The notes below the pieces were generated by a model. The model searched no databases, was not told the origin of the DNA, and saw only the letters and a program-made list of their open reading frames with translations. Source: Pseudoips prasinana (lineage: Eukaryota; Arthropoda; Insecta; Lepidoptera; Nolidae). From it: 64,000 nucleotides of DNA. The first letter of the stretch is position 1; every line of letters begins with the position of its first letter. The position numbers and the translations under genes are program-made. Shown in pieces: positions 29,083 to 38,973 of this stretch. The stretch covers positions 11,600,001-11,664,000 of the forward strand of contig OX621263.1 in assembly GCA_951640165.1 (NCBI GenBank), read 5' to 3'.

Positions 29083-29815
29083 GGGATCGAACCCACGACC
29101 TCTGGATTAGCAGTCAGGGTCACTAACCACCAATTAATATGACAGTACAAGTGTGTGTTAATACCTAAATGCTGATTAAATACTAATTTCATAATATTTC
29201 AAATAATAATTTATTTGTTATTTCATGAACGTATAAGGTAAAGCGTTAATATAAATACGGTAAATTGGGATCGAACCCACGACCTCTGGATTAGCAGTCA
29301 GGGTCACTAACCACCAATTAATATGACAGTACAAGTGTGTGTTAATACCTAAATGCTGATTAAATACTAATTTCATAATATTTCAAATAATAATTATTTG
29401 TTATTTCATGAACGTATAAGGTAAAGCGTTAATATAAATACGGTAAATTGGGATCGAACCCACGACCTCTGGATTAGCAGTCAGGGTCACTAACCACCAA
29501 TTAATATGACAGTACAAGTGTGTGTTAATACCTAAATGCTGATTAAATACTAATTTCATAATATTTCAAATAATAATTATTTGTTATTTCATGAACGTAT
29601 AAGGTAAAGCGTTAATATAAATACGGTAAATTGGGATCGAACCCACGACCTCTGGATTAGCAGTCAGGGTCACTAACCACCAATTAATATGACAGTACAA
29701 GTGTGTGTTAATACCTAAATGCTGATTATATACTAATTTCATAATATTTCAAATAATAATTATTTGTTATTTCATGAACGTATAAGGTAAAGCGTTAATA
29801 TAAATACGGTAAATT
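29083..29815. repeat. tandem array, four 183-184-bp units with a tRNA-like B box
   Basis: Units start at 29083, 29267, 29450 and 29633. They are almost identical: unit 1 has one extra T and unit 4 a single A-to-T change. Each contains, on the minus strand, TAGTGACCCTGACTGCTAAT, CCAGAGGTCGTGGGTTCGAT (SINE head with B box) plus about 128 bp of unique AT-rich DNA ending ATAAATACGGTAAATT. Not a CRISPR array: there is no short repeat with varied spacers. Confidence 0.95.
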
Positions 29816-30682
29816 ATTGTTTGCTTGAATACGCCGCTTAGTTACAAGAATAGAGTATGGTCACAGTATAAATATGGGCAGTAAGGAAACTAAGCCTAGT
29901 TGATGAAATAATTACCTACATTCTATTAAAGTAATAGGGTTGTAATTTTTTATGTTTTCGATGTTGTTTTCTATTCTATTAAAACATTTTTCTTTTAAAA
30001 TTCATCATTTGATGAAGGCGAGTTAAAACAGCCTTATACCTATACATTTAATAAAATCTTAGGAAAGTCAAAACTGTACACTGAATTGGGCGTGATCTAC
30101 AATCGATATCGAAGCCAAAAATATAGTTTTTAGAATTTTTGTCTGTTTGTCTGTATGTATGTCCAGGTTAAACTCAAAAATTACAGCATGGATTTACTTC
30201 GAATTTTGCATGAATATTACTAAGAGGTTGGGTCAACACATAGGCTACATATTATCACGCTATCACCTACGGGGGGCCAAGCTAGTTAAGCAATACGCTT
30301 GTTGCGTTTTTAAAAAGATCGCGGAACTAAAATTATTCGTGACCACTCCTCTTGACGCGGCACTCACTTCTGACAGCACCGCGACAACCGCTTAAGGGTC
30401 TTGTCGATGTGCAGGTTTGTGTGAGTGTGTCGTCTCAAGTGTTTGTAGGTAGTTTCGGTACTCTCTTTATTTATTCTTACTGTGGTATGGTTAAGCTTGG
30501 ATATAGTAGAATTGCTTAAAGCAGCGTTAACGGTACCATTAACGGAAAATATGCATCTAGAGTCGCAGCTTATGTTTTTATTCTATTAAAATAATGTAGA
30601 AACTGTTTTTATTAACATATATCAAAAAACAAACGCTTGTATATGTAATCGAATCGTTGTCGAAGAAAACCACAATTAAAAC
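29816..30682. other. Lunapark intron DNA with an old repeat
   Basis: Near 30140-30300 there is a GTCTGTTTGTCTGTATGTAT-type repeat start as found in many lepidopteran interspersed repeats. An 82-codon ORF crosses it but looks non-genic. The remainder is AT-rich. Confidence 0.4.
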
Positions 30683-30877
30683 ATGGAAAATACGTGCGCA
30701 CTTAAAACGAAAGACAACGAACGAGTGACAGTCAAAGAGTATGTAAAGGCCGTCAGGCAGAGAAGTGTTGCCCGAAGAAAAATTAAAGGAATACGATCCG
30801 CTATGAATCGATTCCACGAAAAACATTTGTCACTCGATTTTCAAACATATTCTGAGATTTTACCGATTTATTCTTAA
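30683..30877 (+). CDS. small basic ORF, unrecognised
   Basis: The 64-codon frame has a good start context (ACATGG with A at -3) in a stretch free of recognised repeats. The product (MENTCALKTKDNERVTVKEY, then KAVRQRSVARRKIKGIRSAM) is rich in Arg and Lys with an amphipathic middle. There is no signal peptide and no known motif. It lies inside the Lunapark intron on the same strand. It may be a chance ORF or a fragment of an old element. Codon use looks ordinary, but that is weak evidence at this length. Confidence 0.25.
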   Translation: MENTCALKTKDNERVTVKEYVKAVRQRSVARRKIKGIRSAMNRFHEKHLSLDFQTYSEILPIYS

Positions 30878-31067
30878 TCGATTGCGAGTAATTCATCATT
30901 ATTTTATCGATTATTTCGTTTCATAACTTAATTTAAGTTTTCTCGCTTCCTAGATAGAAACACGATACCATATTATGTGATTTCCTTTAGAAAAATATAA
31001 CGGTTTTTTTTAATTCACATTTCAACTAGTTAACTGCTAGGCCCAGAAGTTTCCTTCTCCTTTAATT
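30878..31067. other. spacer
   Basis: AT-rich sequence without recognised features. Confidence 0.4.
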
Positions 31068-31195
31068 TTAGGTACACACGGCTACATATCAAGCTATACA
31101 TTTCTAATATAAGCTGACCTGTCATTGTATGAAAATCCTATACAACGCGAGATCAGCTTATACTGAAAATAAGTAGCTCGATGTATAGCCGTGTG
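31068..31195. mobile_element. short foldback MITE
   Basis: About 128 bp, with inverted ends GGTACACACGGCTACATATC and GATGTATAGCCGTGTGTAC. The arms extend imperfectly through AGCTATACAT and TATAAGCTGA. No coding capacity. Confidence 0.75.
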
Positions 31196-32336
31196 TACAA
31201 GTAGATTGTTTGATCGTGACTTATATTTGCTCAAGTAAAATATAATTTAAGATAATAATACTTTAGTTAAATTTCTTGAAGTTGTTTTCAAATTTGTTAG
31301 TTAAGGTTTTTTAAATATTAATTGTCAATTCTTATAGTTTAAGGTATATTTATTAACTACGTGTTTTCTGATTGGCACTGTCTATATTGAGGAAAGAATT
31401 TAATATTATTATTAGGATAATAATTTACCGTATTTATATTAATGCTTTACCTTATACGTTCATGAAATAACAAATAATTAGTGTTTGAAATATTATATAC
31501 GATACGGGTCACTGTTGATACTCAAAATTGTATACCATCTACAACCATGTACACAGTTTTAGCAATAAAGAAATCTTTATGTTATGACGGACCTCCAGCT
31601 ACCCCAATCTGTCAAATTTCTTTTATATATATTTCAACTTTATCACACAAGCGTAACGTTCACTTTCAATTGGAGAAATTTGACAGATTGGGGTGGTTTG
31701 ATGTGCTGGCGTCCCTACATAAAAAGTGGTTACCATGTCCAGGGACGAGTGAAGGACATACAGCATCACTTGTCAATTCGAAATTTGTTCAACAAGATTT
31801 ATTTACTCCCAAAAACAAATGAAACTCCTTCATTTGAATTACAGAAAGGTGGGGTAAACAGAATCAGGGACCGGACAACCCCGCTTATAAGTTAAGACGT
31901 TTGATAGGGTAACCCGTTCATTGGGTAACTCGTATCGCAGTGCTTAGAGCCTCGAAACCCAGTGAAAGGGTTAACGCCTTTTTTATGGGAACCACGGGAA
32001 GGGGTTAACCCTTTCAATGGCTTAAGCCCTTGAATAGCTTACCTTTTTGAAAAGGTTTTATTCGTGTTACCCTAAATTATCCAATCAACTTAGCAGCGTG
32101 TAGATGGGAGTAGGTATACTCGCACCCGTGCGGTGCCTCATTGCCTAACTACTTTTAGGCAGGTACAACAAAATTGACGAACAGACGACTTTTTCTATTT
32201 TAAATTTGAAAGTTTAGTGACTACAAATAATCGAGTTAATAATTAACGTGTTATTTAAAGTGCTGACTTACTTTAATCTTAATATTGTGACAATCTGTAT
32301 GATGTGATTATATTTTGTTAAATAATTATAATAATA
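31196..32336. other. spacer with old transposon scraps
   Basis: At 31420-31495 is an inverted partial copy of the 183-bp tandem unit. At 31600-31700 the phrase CCAATCTGTCAAATTTC occurs and, 60 bp on, its inverse GAAATTTGACAGATTGG. At 31900-32060 are several GGGTTAAC/GGGTAAC phrases. Overlapping ORFs of 103-113 codons here are not convincing genes. Confidence 0.4.
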
Positions 32337-32555
32337 TGCTGTGTGGTGACGGCATAGAATATCATCAACCCATTTCATCCCGTAGGGGGCGTAGAAATCG
32401 ACCGAGGGCATACTTACCAGAGAACCGGCAGCAGCGTTTATCTATGAACTATGACCATCAAACTTTCTTTCGCCAACCCGTCTGCCAAGCTATGGAATAT
32501 CTCCCATTATTTGAGGAGGCTTTTGTCCAGCAGTGGACGTACTTTGACTGACGGA
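32337..32555 (+). repeat. interspersed repeat B copy
   Basis: Same phrases as at 27451-27690, with deletions. It carries a chance 78-codon ORF. Confidence 0.8.
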
Positions 32556-32565
32556 AGTTGAAATA

Positions 32566-32820
32566 ATTGACGGGCCTGTTGTGTGATTGGCAAATGCTTG
32601 CTTTTCACGCCGGAGGTCGTGGGTTCGATTCCCACCTAGGACAGATATTGGTGTGCATTAGGGTGTAATTATCTTTATAAGTATGTATTTACAAAAGAAA
32701 AGTAGTATATGTAATATATCAGTTATCTGATTTCCATAGTACAAGCTTTGCTTAGTTTGGGATCAGATGGCCGAGTGTAAATAATGTCCCTGGATATTAT
32801 TATTATTCAAATCATATTAT
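32566..32820 (+). repeat. tRNA-headed SINE
   Basis: Head GCCTGTTGTGTGATTGGCAA, B box GGGTTCGATTCCC, body GTACAAGCTTTGCTTAGTTT and GTCCCTGGATATTATTATT tail. Confidence 0.75.
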
Positions 32821-33274
32821 GAAATGAACTGATATATTATGTGTATTCTAAAACATCATTGACGTGATTAAAATGTTCATTATCATGAGGTGCATATAAC
32901 TTTAAGAATTTTCAGAGTCAAGCAATCTTAGGCTATGTAACTGTCTATATATTTCATATATTAATTTCTGGCAACCTTGGTCTGATAAAAATACATTTAG
33001 GCGACCACCTGGTACAAGTTTTCCAAGACTAATTCTGTATTTAATAAAGTTCTTTATAAATACTTTACTAATTCATTTGCAAATATAGTTAAAATAAAAA
33101 TACGGCTTCTGTGGCCTCATTAATTGGCTTAAGGCATCTGCCTGTCTTTTTGTGCCAAGAAGTCGTCTGAAAAAATGACAAACTGGCTATCTTATATATC
33201 TTTTACAGAAACCAATGGTCTTAGAATTTGACAAATGGATGACAATCTAGTAGGACAATCAATTATACGGTATT
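32821..33274. other. spacer, nothing recognised
   Basis: AT-rich DNA without coding or terminal-repeat signals. Confidence 0.4.
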
Positions 33275-33610
33275 TAGGGTTCCGTAGCCAAATGGCAAAA
33301 AACGAAAGATTATATAGATTCGTATATATCTTATAGATTCGTCATGTCTGTCTGTCCGTCCGTCCGTATGTCACAGCCACTTTTTTCCAAAACTGTAAGA
33401 GCTGTACTGTTGAAACTTGGTAGATGTATTCTGTGAACCGCATTAAGATTTTCACAGAAAAATAGAAAAAGAACTATAATTTTTTTTTCATCGTACCCAT
33501 ACATGTGGGGTATCTATGGATAGGTCTTCAAAAATGATATTGAGGTTTCTAATATCATTTTTTTCTAAACTGAATAGTTTGAGCGAGAGACACTTCTAAA
33601 GTGGGAAATT
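33275..33610 (+). repeat. conserved lepidopteran repeat (AGGGTTCCGTAGCCAAATGG)
   Basis: The repeat begins AGGGTTCCGTAGCCAAATGG and continues through GTCTGTCTGTCCGTCCGT, GTCACAGCCACTTTTTTCC, GAACCGCATTAAGATTTTCA, GTGGGGTATCTATGGATAGG and GATATTGAGGTTTCTAATAT. I recall this as a widespread, unusually well conserved repeat of Lepidoptera. It is non-coding here. Confidence 0.7.
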
Positions 33611-33776
33611 TAATTTAATCAACTGAAATACTTGCTGCTATGGAACACTTCATGGGCGAGACCGACTTGCAATTGGCTGGCTTTTTTAAATATTGAGATG
33701 ATATAACGTTTTTCAAAAAAAGAAGGTTACCGCCGCTCTTGCAAGTAAATTGCAGGCTATTAGCTTTGACAGCGTG
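33611..33776. other. spacer
   Basis: No features recognised. Confidence 0.4.
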
Positions 33777-34960
33777 TTAATTTCCGATTGCATTAATAAA
33801 GATATTGACGTTTGTATTAGTAGTTATAGTATTTACTAGAAAAGTGCGCCGATCGGCGCGGCGCACGCCGCCGGTCAATGTAGCCACGCCGACGCCGCCG
33901 CTGTTTTTAATCGGCGTCATCGGCGACATTGACTTCTCTTGGCGCTTGAAGGGGGTAGCCCCGGGAACGCGGGTATTCTGCTCCGGTGCTCCCCTTTTGC
34001 GCCATATCCCAGATAGTTGGGACACGTACCCAGAGAGAGCTCAGGATTTCCCTTCCCTATTGCTGACTCCTGCCAGTCCAGCACAGCGACTGACACAAAC
34101 AGATCGCTGTCTTCCCGGAGTTACTTGCACGTGGTAGCAGAAGAGTACACTTCTCTAACTTCCACCGCAGCGCCGAGAGAAGTTGAGCTAACGGCTGCCG
34201 CCGCAGCCTCGACGCCGTCTCCGTCTACGAGTCAGCATCGCATAAACGACTGCTGGCGGTGAAAGATCCTGTCCGATCGCAGCGACCAGAACTCACCTCT
34301 CGGCCTCCTAGGCCGGGCAATCCTACAGCAACCCACCTTCCTCCCCATCTAGGCCTCGAGGTGAGGCAGGACGGCACCGACGGTACCGTGGCGTGCGCTC
34401 ACCCGGCGGGCGGGTCTTTCGGTATAAACCGTCGCGTCAACTGCTGCCAGGAGATCAAACGGCGGGAGGCGAGCCAGGAAAGCCTTCACCTCATGGGATA
34501 TCATACGATATCCTCGTGCAATCCGTATGGCCATCACACGCTGCAGGCTATTTACAATAGCTCTGCAGTGGGAGGCGCTCGTCAGGCGTCAGACTAGACG
34601 GGCGCCCCGTAAAGGGCCATGGATCGCAAGACTCCTACGTACGTTTTTCCCGTGGACCCGCGAGGTTCCGCACAAGCCGGTGTAACGCGCCGGTTACCCG
34701 GCGCACTCGGGGGGCCAACGCACAAAGTGCTCCTCGAAGCCCCATCGACTGTCTAGGGTGAGGTCCAGGTACTTCATGTACGCCCCACCCTGACCGCTAT
34801 GTCACCTACTCGCATCGTCGTACTAGGTGGTTCGTCCCTATGGAACCATAGCGCCTCGGTCTGGTGAGGCGCTACCAGAAGGCCCAGTCTCCTAATGGCC
34901 GCGAAGACACACTCAACACCGAGTTCGGCGGAAGTTTACCTCTCGGGAGGGAGGCCAATC
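33777..34960 (-). pseudogene. R1/TRAS-type LINE remnants, GC-rich
   Basis: On the minus strand 34310-34920 gives, with stops and shifts, YLDLTLDSRWGFEEHF, AIHGPLRGA and RVMAIRIARGYRMISHEVKA, recognisable as the post-catalytic RT region of R1/TRAS-type LINEs. 33840-34260 (minus) reads like the 5' region and ORF1 start of a related element (MSQLSGIWRKRGAPEQN) but is also short. GC content is far above the surroundings. I read the block as two decayed LINE pieces, not as a host gene. Confidence 0.6.
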
Positions 34961-35330
34961 TGCAAGATTCTATTATTCTAGAGCAATCAGCTGCCAACAA
35001 TCTTGTCACTTTTTTATGATAACTGCCCTTGTCAATAGTGATTGAATATATGAGACATCACTATTATAAAATAATTCAACACCTCTTAAACTTTATCTTT
35101 TAGGAAAACGCTTATATGTTGTTTCAAAAGTTCCAAACAGCTAAATTTCTAATTTACTAACTTGGCCTTGTCTGAAATATTGTAACTTAATGCCAAAGAC
35201 CTTTTAAGATTAGATTAGCATGGTTCTTTAACAATTTAAAACAATAAGGCTCCTGGTGATAACAGAGTTACATTAGAGCTTTTTAAGGCGGATGTTATAC
35301 CAATCCTACGAGCTTTTCAGAAGCACGTAA
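34961..35330. other. spacer
   Basis: AT-rich DNA without recognised features. Confidence 0.4.
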
Positions 35331-35580
35331 CGATCACCGTAGCCTAGTTGGTAGTGCTCCTGCCTACGAAGCTGGTGGTTCGGGGTTCGAATCCCGGTAA
35401 GTGCAAATATTTGTGTGATGAGCACGAATATTTGTTTCTGAGTCATGGATGTTTTCTATGTATTTAAGTATTTATCTATCTATATAAGTATGTATATCGT
35501 CGCCTGGTACCCATAGTACAAGCTTTGCTTAGTTTGGGGCTAGGATGATCTGTGTGACATTGTCCCTATAAATTATTATT
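35331..35580 (+). repeat. SINE copy 5 of the CACCGTAGCCTAGTTGG family
   Basis: Head ATCACCGTAGCCTAGTTGGT, B box GGGTTCGAATCCCGG, full body, ATTATTATTATAA tail. It directly precedes the broken mariner. Confidence 0.9.
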
Positions 35581-35801
35581 ATAAACTATTATTTAACTTG
35601 GTCATACGTTCAGTCAAAAATGTATCGGGAATGGATGATTTGTTTATGGTTCCAAATTCAAATTTTTGTTTTTTTCTGTTTTGTTTGATTGGCACAACTG
35701 TTTTCCATTTTGGCGCGGAGTTTAAGTTGCATCTGTTAGTTATATTAAATACAGTGCTGCTTTTAGTAATATCATATATAGTGTGCATTGCGAATTTCAT
35801 A

Positions 35802-36871
35802 ATGGACAAAAATATCGAACAAAGAGTTTGTCTTAAATTTTGCATCGCTAATGGAATTTCGTGTTCGGAGTCACTGAAAATGTTACAGAAGGCTTACGGT
35901 GAATCGACTTTATCAAAAACTCGTGCTTGTGAGTGGTTCAAAGCGTTCAAAAGCGGTCGAGATGTGATGAAAGATTTGCCTCGCTCTGGTAGGCCATCAA
36001 CGTCTGCAACTGAAGTTAACATCGCAAAAATTAAGGAAATAGTGACTGAAAATCCTCATTCAACTCTGAGAGAGATAGCCGCCGAACTCGATGTCGATTC
36101 GTACCATTTTAACTAATCATTTGGGTATGAAACATGTTGCCGCTCGTCTAGTCCCAAAAGATAAGAATTTTCTGCAAAAACTCAATCGCATGAAAGTCGC
36201 TGAGGACATGGTAGAACGAGTCAATTCCGACCCCACATTCATGAAACGCATTGTTCGGATGTATCGGAGCCACTCCGAAGCTTGTTGACTAGTTTGCATG
36301 TCAAACTCGTAAACCCACGTCTCGTCACCAGTAACAATGCGTTTCATGAATGTTGGGTCGGAATTGACTCGTTCTACCATGTCCTCAGCGACTTTCATGC
36401 GATTGAGTTTTTAGAGCAAATTCAGATCTTTTGGGACTAGACGAGCGGCCTTCCAACTGAACCGAAACCGAAAAAACCACGCCAAAGTCGATCAAAAGTC
36501 AAAGTGTTTTCTTACCGGAAGGTCGAACGGTAAATAAAAAATATTATTTGAGCGTTATGCGGCGTTTAAGAGATCAAATTCGACGAAAAAGGCCAGATTT
36601 GTGGAAAGAAAATTCTTGGATTTTGCACCACGATAATGCGCCTTCGCACAAGGCCATCATTGTGAACGAATTTTTGACCAAACACTCAACAAATACCATC
36701 CAGCAACCACCATATTCACCAGATATGGCTCCAGCTGACTTCTTTCTTTTTCCTAAACTCAAATTACCACTTCGTGGTACCCGTTTTCAATCGGTAGAAG
36801 TCATAAAGGAGAATTCGCGGCGAGAACTGAACTCAATTCCGAAAGCAGCGTTTAAAAAATATTTTGATTAA
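35802..36871 (+). pseudogene. mariner transposase C, broken
   Basis: The ATG at 35802 opens MDKNIEQRVCLKFCIANGIS, SESLKMLQKAYGESTLSKTR and DLPRSGRPSTSATE, the N-terminal helix-turn-helix region. The part with the first catalytic aspartate (TGDETWVYEF) is present only on the opposite strand, within the inverted segment. The plus strand resumes at LPTEPKPKKPRQSR near 36452, loses about 40 nt including the MLTVFFD-type segment, and continues FLPEGRTVNKKYYLSVMRRL, ILHHDNAPSHKAIIV, YSPDMAPADFFLF. Last two catalytic Asp residues have the 34-residue spacing. Cannot make active enzyme. Confidence 0.9.
36139..36449. repeat. inverted duplication inside mariner C
   Basis: The arms are 36139-36255 and 36333-36449 (117 nt each, roughly 90% matching by eye), around a 77-nt spacer. 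The spacer itself is coding sequence in the reversed orientation, so the segment is an inverted copy of about 190 bp replacing the original order. Confidence 0.9.
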
Positions 36872-37154
36872 TGGATTATTAGTTGGCGTAAGTGTATCGT
36901 TTCTGAAGGAGCGCACTTTGAAGGTGATAAAATAAATTTGGATGAATAACAAACATTTTGTATATTATTGATCTTTTCCCGGTACTTTCTTGACAGAGTA
37001 GTACCAAAAGGTCAAACGTCACAAGGATGGCTCATATTGGTGTGGTGGTGCTTTCTTCAATAAGGGCGATAAAAACCGAGATGAAAGCCTATGTCCAGCT
37101 GGAAAGATATCAGGCCGACGATGTGATTAATATGGTCATTTTTTTCTATTACAG

Positions 37155-37238
37155 GAAGTGGAGACGAGTCGTCGCTAGCTAGCTCCGCGAGTGATAGCGA
37201 GGACGATAAGAACCCGAATGGCACTATAAGGAACCCAG
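37155..37238 (+). CDS. Lnp: Lunapark exon (acidic linker)
   Basis: The exon is 84 nt, with acceptor TTTTTTCTATTACAG (37140-37154) and donor CCAG|GTCGGT. It enters and leaves in phase 1 and joins exactly to the exon at 26646-26786. The peptide is GSGDESSLASSASDSEDDKN, PNGTIRNPG: a Ser/Asp-rich, disordered region after the zinc finger, as in other Lunapark proteins. Several Ser-Asp/Glu sites look suitable for casein kinase 2. Identification depends on the join, not on this peptide alone. Confidence 0.8.
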
Positions 37239-37354
37239 GTCGGTGAAAGTTAACCCTTAGAATTAGTTTGGATTTCATTTCTGCAAAGACCCCCACGAAG
37301 ACACGGATTTATTTCCCTAGTATGGGCGTTTTATTAACATAAAATGAAGCTATA
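37239..37354. other. Lunapark intron start
   Basis: Intronic DNA between the donor at 37239 and a foldback MITE. Nothing recognised. Confidence 0.5.
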
Positions 37355-37781
37355 CAGGGTGGCCGAGGAGTTGACGTTAAAACGCAAAATTTAGATACTT
37401 TATGATGAGGAGTATCCGAATCACCCCCATGTATGTTCTACCATTTTGCATTTTTTTTGATACTTTGAAAATTTATGAGTCCTGAGCTCAAACCCTAACT
37501 TTGAAGTCAGTTGTGCTATGATTATATAAACCATATTTTTAGGGTGTTAGGTTAAACTATGCTAATTAGTTATAACAAAAAAAAACAACCAGAAATGTTC
37601 AACAGAACGAGAAAATATCGAAAACTGATGTTAGGTGAAATTTCCAAAAAAAAATCATTAAAAAAATTCTATCTCGAAAACTACGCAAAATCGTAGGACA
37701 TACATGGGATGATTCGGATACTTCTCATCATAAAGTATCTAAATTTTGCCTTTAAACGTCAACTCCTCGGCCAGCCTGTAT
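37355..37781. mobile_element. MITE with about 95-bp inverted ends
   Basis: The ends are TACAGGGTGGCCGAGGAGTT and AACTCCTCGGCCAGCCTGTA, and the inverted homology extends about 95 bp (GCAAAATTTAGATACTTTAT, GAGTATCCGAATCA, CATGTATGT). The middle of about 230 bp is AT-rich. TA flanks suggest a Tc1/mariner-related MITE. It sits in the last Lunapark intron. Confidence 0.85.
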
Positions 37782-38064
37782 GTTCTCTATACAAATTTTC
37801 GCTTTAGAGCTCTTCCGCACAGTGGAAATGCCCGCTTTCCACTATGGCGTAGAACTAAGTCCCGACTCGCAATTATTCGGTAGATTTTTAGTGGTATAAA
37901 ATCCTGAGGTTTTGTATAAATTTAAATATTCTCGCAAATATTTTCATGAGCACATGTGGCGTCATAATTGGCATGGAATCGATTTTCAACGTTGAAGCTG
38001 ATTGAACGAATGATTCATTTTTAACGTTCATGTATTTGAACGCCAATTACGATCCTGACTGACG

Positions 38065-38460
38065 AATTAGACTGCGTTTCCACTGAGACGGAGCGGAGAC
38101 GAGCTGTGCCCCGTTCACGAATCACATGGCTTGGAATCCGCATCCGTGCAGAAGAGATTTGAATTTCAAGCCATGTGATTGGTGCCTTAGGGCCAGCGCA
38201 GACAAAGAGGAGCGCAGTGGAGAGGATTTTATTAAGGCACTAGAAAATCAACTTTCAAATTATTTAAATAAAGTGCATGTATGCTTGAACATTATAATGC
38301 GCGAGACTGCGTGAGCATTTTGTCAGGTTCAAGCATATATGCACTTTATTCCTATAGCTCTAAAGTTGATTTTCTAGTGCCTTAATAAAATCCTCTCCGC
38401 TGCGCTCCTCTCTGTCTGCGCTGGCCCCTGGCGGTAGATCCCAGGTCCATATCAATTGGA
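38065..38460. mobile_element. CTGCGTTTCCACTGA-type MITE with a nested foldback element
   Basis: 38065-38187 is the left part of a CTGCGTTTCCACTGAGACGG repeat, related to the complete 99-bp MITEs at 48519-48617 and 58250-58348. Inside or against it, 38189-38427 is a foldback element with arms of about 110 bp: GGGCCAGCGCAGACAAAGAG, GGATTTTATTAAGGCACTAG and inverted CTAGTGCCTTAATAAAATCC...GCGCTGGCCC. Confidence 0.75.
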
Positions 38461-38577
38461 AACTGGGAAATGAGTTTAATTTAACTTGCAAGGTTTAATT
38501 ATAGACAGGCCTGGAAAGGTTACAAAAATGTATTAAATCCTACCAATTAATGTCAACTGGAACTCATTATGTTTCAG

Positions 38578-38654
38578 GCTCAGATGGTGATGCGGGTCGT
38601 CCCCCCTCAGCTGAAGGGTCGCAGAAATCCGAAGAAGAGAAAAAAGAAGACTGA
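38578..38654 (+). CDS. Lnp: Lunapark terminal exon
   Basis: Acceptor CATTATGTTTCAG at 38565-38577. The coding part, entered in phase 1, reads GSDGDAGRPPSAEGSQKSEE, EKKED and stop TGA at 38652-38654. The acidic Lys/Glu tail is the expected C-terminus. With the two upstream exons it gives a continuous C-terminal 100-odd residues of Lunapark. The 3' UTR is not delimited: no convincing AATAAA was found before MITE DNA starts at 38891, although AATAAA words occur inside the MITE at 38974-39367. Confidence 0.8.
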
Positions 38655-38890
38655 GTCATATTGTCAAGTTAGACCTTATTATACACTAATATGTGTGCAA
38701 ACTGATACAGAGGAGTGGGGACATGGTCCACAGCAAATTGTCCCAGACCTGGTGCTAATGAAACCTATCCCTGATTCAGGAATTAACTCGTGCGCAGGAG
38801 TTTGTCTTTTGACACCAACATCCGGGAATACACATGCCTGTTTCTCTTACTAACTGACTTCAAAATATGAGGAGGTTATCAATACGACTT

Positions 38891-38973
38891 TATACAGGGT
38901 TACTTGTAAAACACCAACAACTTCGGAGGACTAGATAGCTAACATCATAAGCAACAACAACCAATATGCCATA
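38891..38973. mobile_element. left-end fragment of the TACAGGGTTACTTG MITE
   Basis: TACAGGGTTACTTGTAAAAC, ACCAACAACTTCGG and CTAACATCATAAGCAACAAC match the left end of the MITEs at 46831-47915 and 57254-57649. The right end is missing. Confidence 0.8.

Larger units (their letters stand above)
35605..37003 (+). mobile_element. mariner element C, rearranged and inactive
   Basis: Inverted ends are recognisable: CAGTCAAAAATGTATCGGGA on the left and CCCGGTACTTTCTTGACAG on the right, between TA dinucleotides. The coding region at 35802-36871 is broken by an inverted duplication (36139-36449) and a deletion near 36510. It belongs to a different mariner lineage from elements A and B. Confidence 0.85.

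Noticed and set aside
28518..29192. A 224-codon minus-strand ORF as a host gene.
   Set aside because: The 5' part comes from the tRNA-like tandem unit and the rest is the C-terminus of a LINE polyprotein.
29083..29815. CRISPR-like array.
   Set aside because: Units of 183 bp are repeated in full with no variable spacers, in a eukaryotic context.
31481..31895. Overlapping 113- and 103-codon ORFs.
   Set aside because: They overlap in different frames, span inverted words of an old repeat, and show no domain.
33840..34960. CpG-island promoter or a host gene with 110-codon ORFs.
   Set aside because: Minus-strand translation shows decayed LINE reverse transcriptase.
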